From: a virus
Virus record (IMG/VR): IMGVR_UViG_3300009428_000004
Coordinates: 1 to 64,000 of that record
Direction: 5' to 3' (one strand)
Length of the DNA stretch: 64,000 bases
Shown: positions 37,446 through 44,943 of the stretch, piece after piece
How positions within the stretch are numbered: position 1 is the first letter of the stretch
Layout: every line of letters starts with the position of its first letter
The notes under the pieces: model-generated
Seen by the model: only the letters and a program-made list of their open reading frames with translations
What the model was told of the DNA's origin: nothing
The model's database searches: none
Made by a program: the position numbers and the translations under genes

Positions 37446-37474
37446 ATTATCGCATATTACGAACCGTTTGTCAA
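37446..37474 (-). promoter_or_regulatory. early sigma70-like promoter
   Basis: TTGACA (37469-37474), 17-base spacer and GATAAT (37446-37451). It probably drives the 79-residue gene and the tRNA-Arg(ACG). Confidence 0.7.
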
Positions 37475-37483
37475 GTACTTTCT

Positions 37484-37657
37484 TTATAACTTTGGCACAT
37501 CATCACATTGACAGAGTTTAGCTTCTTGCCTATCAATAAGCAAGTCTAGCTTTCGCTCAATATCATCACACTTATCCATGAACTCGGACAAAAGTAATGA
37601 CATCTCATCATTGTTAACCGCTGATTTAACAGTCGGGCTATTCCTCGATTTGATCAT
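37484..37657 (-). CDS. 57-residue protein with C-terminal CxC
   Basis: AGGATCAGGG precedes ATG. A short helical protein (MIKSRNSPTVKSAVNND...) ending in LCQCDDVPKL. The CQC pair could bind metal. Function unknown. Confidence 0.6.
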   Translation of the reverse strand: MIKSRNSPTVKSAVNNDEMSLLLSEFMDKCDDIERKLDLLIDRQEAKLCQCDDVPKL

Positions 37658-37678
37658 CCCTGATCCTTTCTTTTGTTA

Positions 37679-37873
37679 CTAGACGCTGATATCACGAGGT
37701 ATCATGATACATTTGGCATAGAATTTTGCCGTGTCTGATGGACTAGTGTTTCTGAGAACCTCTGTGTTCATATTCTTAACACGCTCACATGTCTCTAGAT
37801 CAGGAAACACCATGTTAGGTGCTTGTACTGAGTACATTCCATTTACCATTAAGACAACTAGAAAAACATACAT
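37679..37873 (-). CDS. 64-residue exported protein with two cysteines
   Basis: AAAGGAATTAG precedes ATG. N-terminal hydrophobic signal (MYVFLVVLMVNGMYS) then a short domain with Cys in DLETCERV and AKCIMIP, likely a disulfide-bonded periplasmic peptide. Its neighbour at 37875 has a similar plan. Confidence 0.65.
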   Translation of the reverse strand: MYVFLVVLMVNGMYSVQAPNMVFPDLETCERVKNMNTEVLRNTSPSDTAKFYAKCIMIPRDISV

Positions 37874-37874
37874 T

Positions 37875-38024
37875 CTAATTCCTTTCTTTTATAACTCTTT
37901 TACATTGTTCAAAACTTCTCATACTGTATCTTACACCATATAAATCGTCTGTATTCTTCACTGAGAAGGATAACCATAACATTAACAAAACTCGAAGTAT
38001 CCAAACTCCATTTTCTCGATTCAT
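37875..38024 (-). CDS. 49-residue membrane-anchored protein
   Basis: A short frame starting MNRENGVWILRVLLMLWLSFSV with one membrane segment and a basic end containing EQCKRVIKERN. The FEQCKRV segment resembles LETCERVKN in the next gene, so the two may be related. The ribosome site is weak. Confidence 0.5.
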   Translation of the reverse strand: MNRENGVWILRVLLMLWLSFSVKNTDDLYGVRYSMRSFEQCKRVIKERN

Positions 38025-38051
38025 ATTTATCTTTTGTAGTCATACGTAAAT

Positions 38052-38128
38052 TGGCGTCCCCTGCAAGATTCGAACTTGCGACCTACGGCTTAGAAGGCCG
38101 TTGCTCTATCCAACTGAGCTAAGGAGAC
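38052..38128 (-). tRNA. tRNA-Arg (anticodon TCT)
   Basis: On the minus strand a 77-base cloverleaf: acceptor GTCTCCT/AGGGGAC, D-arm AGCTCAGTTGGATAGAGC, anticodon stem ACGGC/GCCGT with loop CTTCTAA giving TCT, T-arm GCAAGTTCGAATCTTGC and encoded CCA. It reads AGA and AGG, codons favoured by AT-rich phage genes. Confidence 0.93.
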
Positions 38129-38134
38129 TAAAAT

Positions 38135-38245
38135 TCATCCTAGTCTCTTTAACCAGTATTCGCTGAAGAGGGACGGGTGACACTGTTCATAGTATCTATT
38201 ACCCGCCCATTTTTTGATTTCTTCTAGAACCATAGATTCTAACAT
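38135..38245 (-). CDS. 36-residue small protein
   Basis: Starts MLESMVLEEIKKWAGNRYYE with AAAGACGAA upstream and ends in SEYWLKRLG. The longer frame to 38380 runs antiparallel through the hydrolase gene and is rejected. The short form is plausible but small. Confidence 0.45.
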   Translation of the reverse strand: MLESMVLEEIKKWAGNRYYEQCHPSLFSEYWLKRLG

Positions 38246-38252
38246 TTCGTCT

Positions 38253-38771
38253 TTATACAAGAGGCGTTCCTTTCTGCTCTTCCCAAATGTGGGTAGTTCC
38301 CATTGCTTCAAGCAATGCAATAGTTTCTGCCTTAAAGACAATCCAAAAGTTAGGATCGTTAGCTTCAATAGTAGTTGCATTGTGCATCATGTCAAAAGTC
38401 TTGATCACCCTAATCAACCAAGGGGCAGCCGCAAGTCTTGCCTGACACAACTCTTTTCTAACAGCCCTGTTTCCAACGAAGCTAGGAGTCTTAGTCAAGT
38501 ACCAAACACCTTCAGCAACTTCTTTACTGAAACGCTCAACGATGTTCTCTTCAGTAGCAGGAGTATCTTCAACAGTATCGTGAAGAAGAGCGATCTGTAT
38601 TGCTGTAATAACGATCTCTTCTTCAGTCTCTTGCTCGTCTAGATAAGCCTCAACAAGATCAGCAACAGCGATTGGATGCTCAATATAAGCTCCACCGTTG
38701 TACTTTCTTGTCTGCCCCTCATGCATCTCAGTGGCAAATTCTAACGCTTCAACAAAGGTATTCTTCAACAT
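38253..38771 (-). CDS. SpoT/Mesh1-like HD hydrolase ((p)ppGpp hydrolase)
   Basis: A 172-residue single HD domain. The pattern EMHEGQTRKYNGGAYIEHP, followed by ALLHDTVEDT (HD and ED metal residues), matches the hydrolase half of RelA/SpoT and small Mesh1-like alarmone hydrolases; no synthetase domain is present. It would remove (p)ppGpp and keep transcription and growth active during infection. The promoter at 38796-38824 supports the start at 38771, which has a GAGAGAG site. Confidence 0.8.
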   Translation of the reverse strand: MLKNTFVEALEFATEMHEGQTRKYNGGAYIEHPIAVADLVEAYLDEQETEEEIVITAIQIALLHDTVEDTPATEENIVERFSKEVAEGVWYLTKTPSFVGNRAVRKELCQARLAAAPWLIRVIKTFDMMHNATTIEANDPNFWIVFKAETIALLEAMGTTHIWEEQKGTPLV

Positions 38772-38795
38772 ATTAACTCTCTCAATTAGATGTCT

Positions 38796-38824
38796 ATTAT
38801 ACGACATCCGAGGTGTATTGTCAA
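38796..38824 (-). promoter_or_regulatory. early sigma70-like promoter
   Basis: TTGACA (38819-38824), 17-base spacer and TATAAT (38796-38801). Confidence 0.8.
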
Positions 38825-38854
38825 GAACTTTTTCGGAATTCTTGACTTTTTTTA

Positions 38855-39193
38855 TCAGAGGTATCTAGGACCAGTCCACTGGATTGTGTAACCACCGTCT
38901 ATCACATTTCCACGTGGCTTGTTTCTCGCAGGAGCATTGTAACCAGCGGCTTTCAATATATCACCTTGCTTGAACAACTTATCAGTAGTGACTTTAACAA
39001 CAAAGCCCCAAACACTGCCTCTGCTGAGAATCTTGATATACTTCTGTCCTTCAGTGACAGAGAGACCTTCATTAAACTCAGCGATCATCTTCTTGTTAAC
39101 ATCAGTCAACTCATAGTCAGCAGAACGACTTGTCCACTTAAGGTAGTCAGTTTTGATTGCTTCGATCAGTGTTTCAATTTGCTCATTCATCAT
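38855..39193 (-). CDS. 112-residue protein of unknown function
   Basis: Starts MMNEQIETLIEAIKTDYLKW; GAGAGAGTATATT precedes. The C-terminal part (KQGDILKAAGYNAPARNKPRGNVIDGGY) is typical of a conserved marine-phage family with no known role. Single-gene early unit. Confidence 0.65.
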   Translation of the reverse strand: MMNEQIETLIEAIKTDYLKWTSRSADYELTDVNKKMIAEFNEGLSVTEGQKYIKILSRGSVWGFVVKVTTDKLFKQGDILKAAGYNAPARNKPRGNVIDGGYTIQWTGPRYL

Positions 39194-39227
39194 AATATAC
39201 TCTCTCATTTCTTTAGTTTATACAAGT

Positions 39228-39255
39228 ATTATAGCATGGATGGCAGTAATGTCAA
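39228..39255 (-). promoter_or_regulatory. early promoter, GGTTGAC family
   Basis: TTGACA (39250-39255), 16-base spacer and TATAAT (39228-39233); second arm CATCC. Confidence 0.85.
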
Positions 39256-39264
39256 CCATTATTT

Positions 39265-39393
39265 TCACTTTTTTTCATCTTTTTTACATAGCATATCAGA
39301 AGCTTTTGTTTCCCACATGAAGGGAAATAGACCATGCACAATAAGGACTCCAGCGATGGACCACCCATGGATAAGGTGTTTAACATAAGACAT
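39265..39393 (-). CDS. 42-residue membrane protein (DUF6356-like)
   Basis: GAGATAGAG precedes ATG. MSYVKHLIHGWSIAGVLIVHG with one membrane span, then LFPFMWETKASDM. The HGLFPF segment recalls a small phage/bacterial family I know as DUF6356; the match is tentative. Confidence 0.5.
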   Translation of the reverse strand: MSYVKHLIHGWSIAGVLIVHGLFPFMWETKASDMLCKKDEKK

Positions 39394-39444
39394 CTCTATC
39401 TCTTTTAGGTGTTTCACTGGTAATCTCCCTTGGTGGCTCTATTG

Positions 39445-39711
39445 CTATTTAGCGTTCTTACTAGAACTATATAGGGCAAAGTTGTTGAATATCACAATCG
39501 CTGACTCAAGTAGTTCACTGGCACCTTCATCAGTATCAAAGCCCTCTTCTGAAGCAAAGTCAACTGAAGAAGAGGCATACACAGCATCAGCGAAACCTCC
39601 GTTTTCGAAAATAACATTGGCTAGGTCATTGGCGTCTGAACTCGAGGCTACAATGCCTGCTTCATCCCAAAGTTGGACTTGACTCTCTGAGGCGCTTATA
39701 TAGTTGATCAT
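39445..39711 (-). CDS. 88-residue acidic protein
   Basis: Starts MINYISASESQVQLWDEAG; Ser/Ala/Asp/Glu-rich, almost no basic residues until the end. Possibly a DNA mimic by charge; no evidence beyond composition. It has its own promoter. Confidence 0.6.
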   Translation of the reverse strand: MINYISASESQVQLWDEAGIVASSSDANDLANVIFENGGFADAVYASSSVDFASEEGFDTDEGASELLESAIVIFNNFALYSSSKNAK

Positions 39712-39740
39712 AGTATCATCTTTCTCTTTATTACTCTTAT

Positions 39741-39769
39741 ACTATAAACCAACTATTGGTTGATGTCAA
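39741..39769 (-). promoter_or_regulatory. early promoter, GGTTGAC family
   Basis: TTGACA (39764-39769), 17-base spacer and TATAGT (39741-39746). A second GGTTG copy lies inside the spacer on the plus strand. Confidence 0.65.
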
Positions 39770-39927
39770 CCATTATTTTCACTTTTTTCTATTTTATTTC
39801 CATAATAATCATGGGTGCCCGCTCTATAGTTCTTCTTTCTCTGATCTAACAACAGAGTACTGATCCAGAGGGCTTTTACCATGAAGTACATTATAGGTAA
39901 AAATAACAATGATAGTAAAAGTTCCAT
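39766..39927 (-). CDS. 53-residue membrane protein
   Basis: AAGGAGAG precedes ATG. MELLLSLLFLPIMYFMVKALW has one membrane span, then a basic hydrophilic tail. Its TGA lies inside the -35 box of the next promoter. Confidence 0.6.
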   Translation of the reverse strand: MELLLSLLFLPIMYFMVKALWISTLLLDQRKKNYRAGTHDYYGNKIEKSENNG

Positions 39928-39940
39928 AACTACTCTCCTT

Positions 39941-40150
39941 TTATCGAGGCGTAGACTTATATAGTTTTTTCAGGAACCACTTATTTTTACTAAAGTACTC
40001 TTTAGATGTGTACTGGACTAAGTCACCTTCCCAGGTAAAGACCTCTTCTTTATGATCTTCCCACACGTTCATAGCGAATGCTCGAAATGGGCTCACTGTT
40101 GCGATCTCAAGAACTTTTTCCAAATCTTCTATAGTTTGTTTATCTAACAT
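39941..40150 (-). CDS. 69-residue protein of unknown function
   Basis: Starts MLDKQTIEDLEKVLEIATVS and ends in a basic KNKWFLKKLYKSTPR. It is the first minus-strand gene next to the divergent lipase unit. No family recognised. Confidence 0.6.
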   Translation of the reverse strand: MLDKQTIEDLEKVLEIATVSPFRAFAMNVWEDHKEEVFTWEGDLVQYTSKEYFSKNKWFLKKLYKSTPR

Positions 40151-40182
40151 ATAATGACCTGTGAGTTATGATTTACTCTCTC

Positions 40183-40211
40183 ATAATACACCATAATACG
40201 GTGCCTGTCAA
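40183..40211 (-). promoter_or_regulatory. early promoter, divergent from lipase
   Basis: TTGACA (40206-40211), 17-base spacer and TATTAT (40183-40188). It lies back to back with the plus-strand late promoter at 40221. Confidence 0.6.
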
Positions 40212-40220
40212 GTCTTTTAT

Positions 40221-40228
40221 TATAAATA
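40221..40228 (+). promoter_or_regulatory. T4-type late promoter TATAAATA (plus strand)
   Basis: Exact late box 23 bases before the lipase ATG; the predicted start near 40234 leaves AGGAG just inside the message. The only plus-strand late box seen. Confidence 0.75.
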
Positions 40229-40250
40229 AATTGATATAGGAGAAATAAAT

Positions 40251-41018
40251 ATGACCCAAATCACTTCACAACCAATACTAGTTCGTTCACTGTTATTCGC
40301 AAGGCTCTCACAGATAGCATACTTAGATGAACCAGAAGCAAGCAAGGCAGCCAGAGCATTAGGATTTACCACAACAGAGTTTTATGAAAGAGATGGAGCT
40401 CAGGCATACAGATTTCAAAATAAGTCTGATCTAGTTATCGCATGTAGAGGCACACAGCCTACGGAATTTGGCGATATCAAAGCTGATCTAAAAGCATTCC
40501 CAGTATTAGCTGAAACAATCTCTAGAGTTCACAGCGGATTCAAGACTGAAGTAGACGATCTATGGCCGATGATTATTGAAGACATTGCAAGAACAGTAAA
40601 CGCTAAGAAAATGCTATGGTTCTGCGGTCATTCTCTGGGTGCGGCAATGGCTACTATCATGGCGTCTAGATGTACTCACGATGATACACTAACTAGTCCT
40701 TCAATGGTATTTACGTTCGGTTCACCTAAAGTTGGTTGGCCAACATACTGTAAGTCTTTAGACGTTGTGCATCATAGATGGAAGAATAACAACGACATCG
40801 TAACTACTGTTCCTTTACGTGTAATGGGATATAAGCATCACGGTGAAGAGCATTACATCAATGCGTATGGCTTAGTTAGGAATCCAACTGGATGGCAAAG
40901 AGTTAAAGATAAGTTTCGTGGTATTTGGATGGGATTAAAACAGGGCAAGATAGACTCATTCTCCGATCATAGTATCGATGAATACATCAAACACATTGAT
41001 AACGCTATTCGTGGATAA
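40251..41018 (+). CDS. class 3 lipase
   Basis: A 255-residue alpha/beta hydrolase of the lipase class 3 family. Nucleophile Ser128 lies in GHSLG, Asp182 in NNDIVTTVP and His240 in SDHSIDEY, a full triad. An oxyanion-side segment VIACRGTQPTEFGD is also typical. No signal peptide, so it would act in the cytoplasm on the inner membrane or be released at lysis. It is the only gene group on the plus strand, under a late promoter with AGGAG. A role in lysis or membrane turnover is inferred. Confidence 0.85.
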   Translation: MTQITSQPILVRSLLFARLSQIAYLDEPEASKAARALGFTTTEFYERDGAQAYRFQNKSDLVIACRGTQPTEFGDIKADLKAFPVLAETISRVHSGFKTEVDDLWPMIIEDIARTVNAKKMLWFCGHSLGAAMATIMASRCTHDDTLTSPSMVFTFGSPKVGWPTYCKSLDVVHHRWKNNNDIVTTVPLRVMGYKHHGEEHYINAYGLVRNPTGWQRVKDKFRGIWMGLKQGKIDSFSDHSIDEYIKHIDNAIRG

Positions 41019-41169
41019 TAGACCTCTTCTAGATAAAGACGGTAACGAATATAAGCTAATACAAGCAGGACAAGACTGGTCTGACTCAGATACTTGGGGC
41101 GGATTAATCTTAGCCCTCGTAATTCTAGCGGTTGCTATATCTGGATTATACTTTAGATGGTGGAATTAG
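40978..41169 (+). CDS. small membrane protein coupled to lipase
   Basis: A 63-residue frame overlapping the lipase end, with one membrane span at the C-terminus (LILALVILAVAISGLYF). A shorter start at GTG 41011 would leave only an 8-base overlap; neither start has a clear ribosome site. It converges on the SET gene (stops overlap at 41166-41169). It may tether the lipase or aid its release. Confidence 0.55.
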   Translation: MNTSNTLITLFVDNRPLLDKDGNEYKLIQAGQDWSDSDTWGGLILALVILAVAISGLYFRWWN

Positions 41170-41462
41170 TCACACTTGTAGAACGTGTATGTACAAGTAA
41201 GTTCTTCACCTGATAGAATGTCTTTGCTTGCAATCATGAAGTATCTACTATCCCTTCGTGCTTTGTGTATGTTTGGAGAATCAGAATGATTGTAGAATGC
41301 TCCTAAAGGAGTTCTTTGAATATCTTCTCCCCAATAAAAATGAGACATCCCTATCTCAGTTCCTTCCTTGATATCTTCGACAGCCCATAGTCCTAGACCA
41401 TGAATATCGGATCTCTTAATTGTCACACTAGACGGTAACGGCAAGTAAGTAGTATCAGTCAT
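41166..41462 (-). CDS. minimal SET-domain protein
   Basis: A 98-residue SET-domain protein, a lysine methyltransferase fold using SAM. Visible motifs are RSDIHGLGLWAVEDI, the pseudoknot motif NHSDSPN and GEELTCTYTFYKCD at the end. It is at the short end of the family; viral vSET is about 119 residues. Targets could be ribosomal or host chromosomal proteins. It lies between the lipase unit and SHMT. Confidence 0.78.
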   Translation of the reverse strand: MTDTTYLPLPSSVTIKRSDIHGLGLWAVEDIKEGTEIGMSHFYWGEDIQRTPLGAFYNHSDSPNIHKARRDSRYFMIASKDILSGEELTCTYTFYKCD

Positions 41463-41465
41463 ATT

Positions 41466-42608
41466 TTAATCCTCTAAAATATCTGCAATTTTATGCGCTA
41501 GTTTTCTAAACCACATATCGTCATGACCACGAGTTGTTTCTGCGGCGGTACCCAATCGAATACCACTTGTCTCTACAAAAGAGCGTGGATCATTTGGAAC
41601 ACCGTTCTTGTTTACAGTAATACCATTTTCTTCTAGCAAGTCTGCGGCTTCACGACCACTGTACTTACTATCACTTAAATCCATTAGGATAATATGGCTG
41701 TCAGTGCCGCCTGTCTGCACAGGCATATCACGCTGTCTAAACACATCACACATAGCCTTAGCGTTGCGTACAACGTCTTTGCTGTACTGCTTAAACTCTA
41801 GTGTATCTGCTTCAATAAAGGACTGTGCTTTGGCCGCAATGATGTGCATCAACGGACCGCCTTGTGTGCCTGGAAAGATAGCACTATTAATCTTGCGAGT
41901 GAGTTCTTCATTGTTCCATAGGATGATACCACCTCTTGGTCCACGTAATGTTTTGTGGGTTGTAGATGTTACAACATCTGCGTAAGGCAAAGGATTATCA
42001 TATACACCACCAGCGATTAGTCCCGAATAGTGAGCCATATCAACTACAAGATATGCGCCTACAGAATCAGCAATATCTCTAAAACCTTTCCAGTCGATCT
42101 GTCTTGGGTATGCGCTTGCACCAGCAACAATCACTTTAGGTTTATGAAGTTCTGCCAACATTTGAACTTGATCCATGTTAATATAACCATTCTCTTCAAC
42201 GCCATAAGCATAACAGTCATAAATCTTACCGGAAATATTAGGTGCGCTACCGTGTGACAAGTGTCCACCACTTGCTAGATCCATGCCTAATAGTTTATCG
42301 CCTGGTTTCAGTAGTGCTTGGTAAACTGCTGTGTTTGCATTTGCACCTGAGTGTGGTTGTACGTTAGCAAAGTTTGCTCCATATAATCTACACAGTGTAT
42401 CAATAGCAAGTTGTTCAATCTCATCTGCGTGATCACATCCGTTGTAGTAACGCTTTCCAGGATAGCCTTCAGCATATTTGTTAGTAAAGATACTGCCTGA
42501 TAAGTCCATCACAGCTTGGCTTGCAAAGTTTTCACTAGCAATAAGCTCAACAGTACTATCCTGGCGATGTTTTTCATCATCCAGAATATTTAGTATTCTA
42601 TAATCCAT
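41466..42608 (-). CDS. glyA: serine hydroxymethyltransferase
   Basis: A 380-residue PLP enzyme that turns serine and tetrahydrofolate into glycine and methylene-THF. Complete family features: ELIASENFAS, NKYAEGYPGKRYYNGC, VVDMAHYSGLIA and PLP-lysine motif TTHKTLRGPRGG. It is shorter than bacterial GlyA (about 417), with a compact C-terminus. With thymidylate synthase and DHFR in this window it closes the dTMP cycle. Glycine produced is also a substrate of the phage ALAS. Confidence 0.93.
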   Translation of the reverse strand: MDYRILNILDDEKHRQDSTVELIASENFASQAVMDLSGSIFTNKYAEGYPGKRYYNGCDHADEIEQLAIDTLCRLYGANFANVQPHSGANANTAVYQALLKPGDKLLGMDLASGGHLSHGSAPNISGKIYDCYAYGVEENGYINMDQVQMLAELHKPKVIVAGASAYPRQIDWKGFRDIADSVGAYLVVDMAHYSGLIAGGVYDNPLPYADVVTSTTHKTLRGPRGGIILWNNEELTRKINSAIFPGTQGGPLMHIIAAKAQSFIEADTLEFKQYSKDVVRNAKAMCDVFRQRDMPVQTGGTDSHIILMDLSDSKYSGREAADLLEENGITVNKNGVPNDPRSFVETSGIRLGTAAETTRGHDDMWFRKLAHKIADILED

Positions 42609-42873
42609 TTAGTGCATCCTTTAATTCAGTAAAACCACCAATATATTTCCAATTTATTTTGCTGTGACGGCCGGCCCAGAATTCGTTAGTCTCTTTTGTA
42701 AATATTTGTGGTACTGATCTGAATTGCTCTCCAGCAATCTTCATCAGTTCGTCTTGTTCTTCTTCAGTCACTTCGCTTAGATCGACATATTCAAAATTCA
42801 ATCCATTCTGTCTCAGTATACTCTTAGCTTGATGGCAGTAGCCACAAGTTTTTGTTCCGTAAATTATATGCAT
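42598..42873 (-). CDS. glutaredoxin
   Basis: A 91-residue glutaredoxin with CGYC active site, cis-Pro VPQIF and IGGFTEL glutathione loop. It overlaps the SHMT start by 11 bases. Likely electron donor for the class Ia ribonucleotide reductase nearby. Confidence 0.88.
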   Translation of the reverse strand: MHIIYGTKTCGYCHQAKSILRQNGLNFEYVDLSEVTEEEQDELMKIAGEQFRSVPQIFTKETNEFWAGRHSKINWKYIGGFTELKDALNGL

Positions 42874-42877
42874 AATG

Positions 42878-43291
42878 TCATCCTCTAAGCTTTGTTACAT
42901 GTGTCCTATGTATTTTACAGTTAATAATGCCGTTGTAGTAATCATCTGATAAAAGGACTTCTCTATCAAATTGTTCTTTTGCCTCTAGATATGACATAGT
43001 ACCACGTGTCGGACACAGGTGCAATATCTCTCTATGAAATGCTTTGCTACCATGTTCTTCAACCAGTAGCTTGACTTCTTCGCTTGATCCATAGTAAGTC
43101 ATCCAATCAGACTCCTTAATGACCTTGCGCTTTCTAGTCTTACCTTTCAGTGGCGGTAAAGTTCGCTTGGATTGAAATAGCTTCTTTCCAACATACTTCT
43201 TTTTGTTCATGAGGTCTGTGATAACGTACACGAATCCAACATAGTCTCCTATCATATCGCTAGTGAATTCTACATCGTCTAGATACCACAC
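42878..43291 (-). CDS. GIY-YIG-like endonuclease
   Basis: A 137-residue protein with GFVYVITDLMNKKKYVGKK near residues 19-37, a variant GIY-YIG motif, then a basic region and a conserved YYGSSEEV. Marine T4-like phages carry similar proteins near nucleotide genes. It could be a DNA nuclease; there is no sign that it is a mobile homing element, as neighbours are intact. Confidence 0.65.
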   Translation of the reverse strand: MWYLDDVEFTSDMIGDYVGFVYVITDLMNKKKYVGKKLFQSKRTLPPLKGKTRKRKVIKESDWMTYYGSSEEVKLLVEEHGSKAFHREILHLCPTRGTMSYLEAKEQFDREVLLSDDYYNGIINCKIHRTHVTKLRG

Positions 43292-43459
43292 TTAATTCCA
43301 GCCCTCTTCGTTCTGCTCATCCCAATCTTCCATTTCAGATTCTTCATAATCTACTTCTGATCCACATATTGGACAGAATACAATTGGGTCTTCCATATTA
43401 GTTGTTTCTACGGTACATTCACTATCACAATACTCGCAGACTAAATCTTGTCTCTTCAT
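43292..43459 (-). CDS. 55-residue zinc-ribbon protein
   Basis: AGGGTAG precedes ATG, which overlaps the dCMP deaminase stop. Cys pairs CEYC and CPIC make a zinc ribbon, followed by an acidic tail. Small regulators of this type occur near nrd genes in T4-like phages. Function unknown. Confidence 0.65.
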   Translation of the reverse strand: MKRQDLVCEYCDSECTVETTNMEDPIVFCPICGSEVDYEESEMEDWDEQNEEGWN

Positions 43460-43884
43460 AGTTTTTCTACCCTTATATTGCAGGACTTGAGAAAATCTAT
43501 CCCCTCTGTGTTCCTGTATGATGTTCTATAATACACATTCTTTATGCCAGTGCCGTATACCAACTTTGCACATTCTACACACGGAGCGTGAGTTATATAT
43601 ATGTCAGCGTCTAAACCACTTTCGCTTGATCTAGCAAGTTTACTTATAGCGTTAGCTTCTGCATGTATTACCTCAGATTTAGTTACCGTGGTGGTTGTTC
43701 CGAGTTCGTGATGATGAAAAGTATCTTCGCACACGTTGTCCCAGCCAGATGGCGTACCGTTATAACCAATAGAGATAATACGATTGTCTTTTACAACAAT
43801 AGCACCGACTTTCAGTCTAACAGCAGTTGACAGAGACCCGAAGGTCTCTGCCGTTTTCATGTAAGCGTCTTGCCACTTATTCAT
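43456..43884 (-). CDS. deoxycytidylate (dCMP) deaminase
   Basis: A 142-residue zinc deaminase converting dCMP to dUMP, the substrate of thymidylate synthase. The zinc site is HAE (74-76) with PCVEC (101-105). Length is shorter than T4 CD (193) but complete for the core. It lies downstream of nrdB. Confidence 0.9.
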   Translation of the reverse strand: MNKWQDAYMKTAETFGSLSTAVRLKVGAIVVKDNRIISIGYNGTPSGWDNVCEDTFHHHELGTTTTVTKSEVIHAEANAISKLARSSESGLDADIYITHAPCVECAKLVYGTGIKNVYYRTSYRNTEGIDFLKSCNIRVEKL

Positions 43885-43902
43885 AATATAGCCCTGTGTT
43901 AT

Positions 43903-44907
43903 TTAAGCTGGACAACCGTTTCCATCGACTCCACAAACTTCGCCTTCAGATGCGTTTGCATCCCAACCCCAATCACCTTCCATACCATTAACAGAGTATT
44001 CAGTAACTCGCTTCTCAAAGAAGTTGTCGTGTGATGCTCCGTTCAGTACCCAGTCTAACCATGGCATTGGATTCTCTTTTACTCCAAACTTAGGCTTCAT
44101 GCCCAACTGAAGTAATCGACGGTCAGCGATATGTCTAATGTATTGCTTGACCTCTTTCTCAGTGATACCTTCTTGATCTTTGCCATCGAAAGCCAGTTTG
44201 ATGAACTTGTCTTCTAGCGTAACAGCGTTAGTAGCCATCTCATACACCTTAGACTTCAACTCATCGTTGACAATACGTGGATGCTCTTCTACAAATTCAC
44301 GGAACAATTTAGCGTTACCTTGAACGTGCATAGTCTCATCACGGATAGACCATTCAACAATTGTTCCCATGCCTTTCATTTTGCCAAAACGCTGAAAGTT
44401 CAGTAGCATTACAAAGGATGCGAATAGTGACATCCCTTCGTTAAACACTGACTGAGCCACTACGAGAGCGAGACCTGTATGGGAGTTAATGTTACCTTCT
44501 TTCATAAAGTCTAACTTGTCTGCCATCTCAGAGTATTCAAGGAAAGTGTGAAACTCTTCGTCTGGTAAACCCAGTGTATCATTCAGTAAAGCATATGCAC
44601 GTTGATGCACACCTTCACGATTAGCAAATGACGCAAGCATGTTGCGGATTTCATTGTTCTTAAATTTTGGAATCATCAGTTCGTGATAGTTCTCACCAAC
44701 TTGTACATCTGACTGCGTGAACAATCGAAGAATTTGGGTCACAAAGTCCTTCTCATCTTCAGTTAGTTTTGTTTTCCAGTCTTGAACGTCTTCGCTCAAT
44801 TCTGCTTCGTCTTCGACCCAGTGGATCTCTTCGTGCTTTTTAGTTAACTCTACTGCCCATGGGTAATGAAATGGGCGATAGCTTTTTGATAAATCTAATA
44901 GTGACAT
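43903..44907 (-). CDS. nrdB: class Ia ribonucleotide reductase, beta subunit
   Basis: A 334-residue R2 subunit carrying the diiron-tyrosyl radical. Ligand motifs are seen: HWVEDEAEL, GENYHEL, REGVHQRAY (with the likely radical Tyr) and WSIRDETMHV. Its C-terminus, which docks on R1, is short and ends CGVDGNGCPA with two Cys, an odd feature for R2. It pairs with NrdA directly upstream. Confidence 0.93.
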   Translation of the reverse strand: MSLLDLSKSYRPFHYPWAVELTKKHEEIHWVEDEAELSEDVQDWKTKLTEDEKDFVTQILRLFTQSDVQVGENYHELMIPKFKNNEIRNMLASFANREGVHQRAYALLNDTLGLPDEEFHTFLEYSEMADKLDFMKEGNINSHTGLALVVAQSVFNEGMSLFASFVMLLNFQRFGKMKGMGTIVEWSIRDETMHVQGNAKLFREFVEEHPRIVNDELKSKVYEMATNAVTLEDKFIKLAFDGKDQEGITEKEVKQYIRHIADRRLLQLGMKPKFGVKENPMPWLDWVLNGASHDNFFEKRVTEYSVNGMEGDWGWDANASEGEVCGVDGNGCPA

Positions 44908-44943
44908 GTATTCTCTTTCCTTTAATGTTTGTTTGTTATATGT

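Noticed and set aside
38246-38380. N-terminal extension of the small frame ending at 38135
   Set aside because: It would run through the HD-hydrolase gene in another frame; the shorter start at 38245 is used.
42878-43291. GIY-YIG-like gene considered as a mobile homing element
   Set aside because: Its neighbours are intact, it has no flanking repeats, and similar genes seem fixed in marine T4-like phages.
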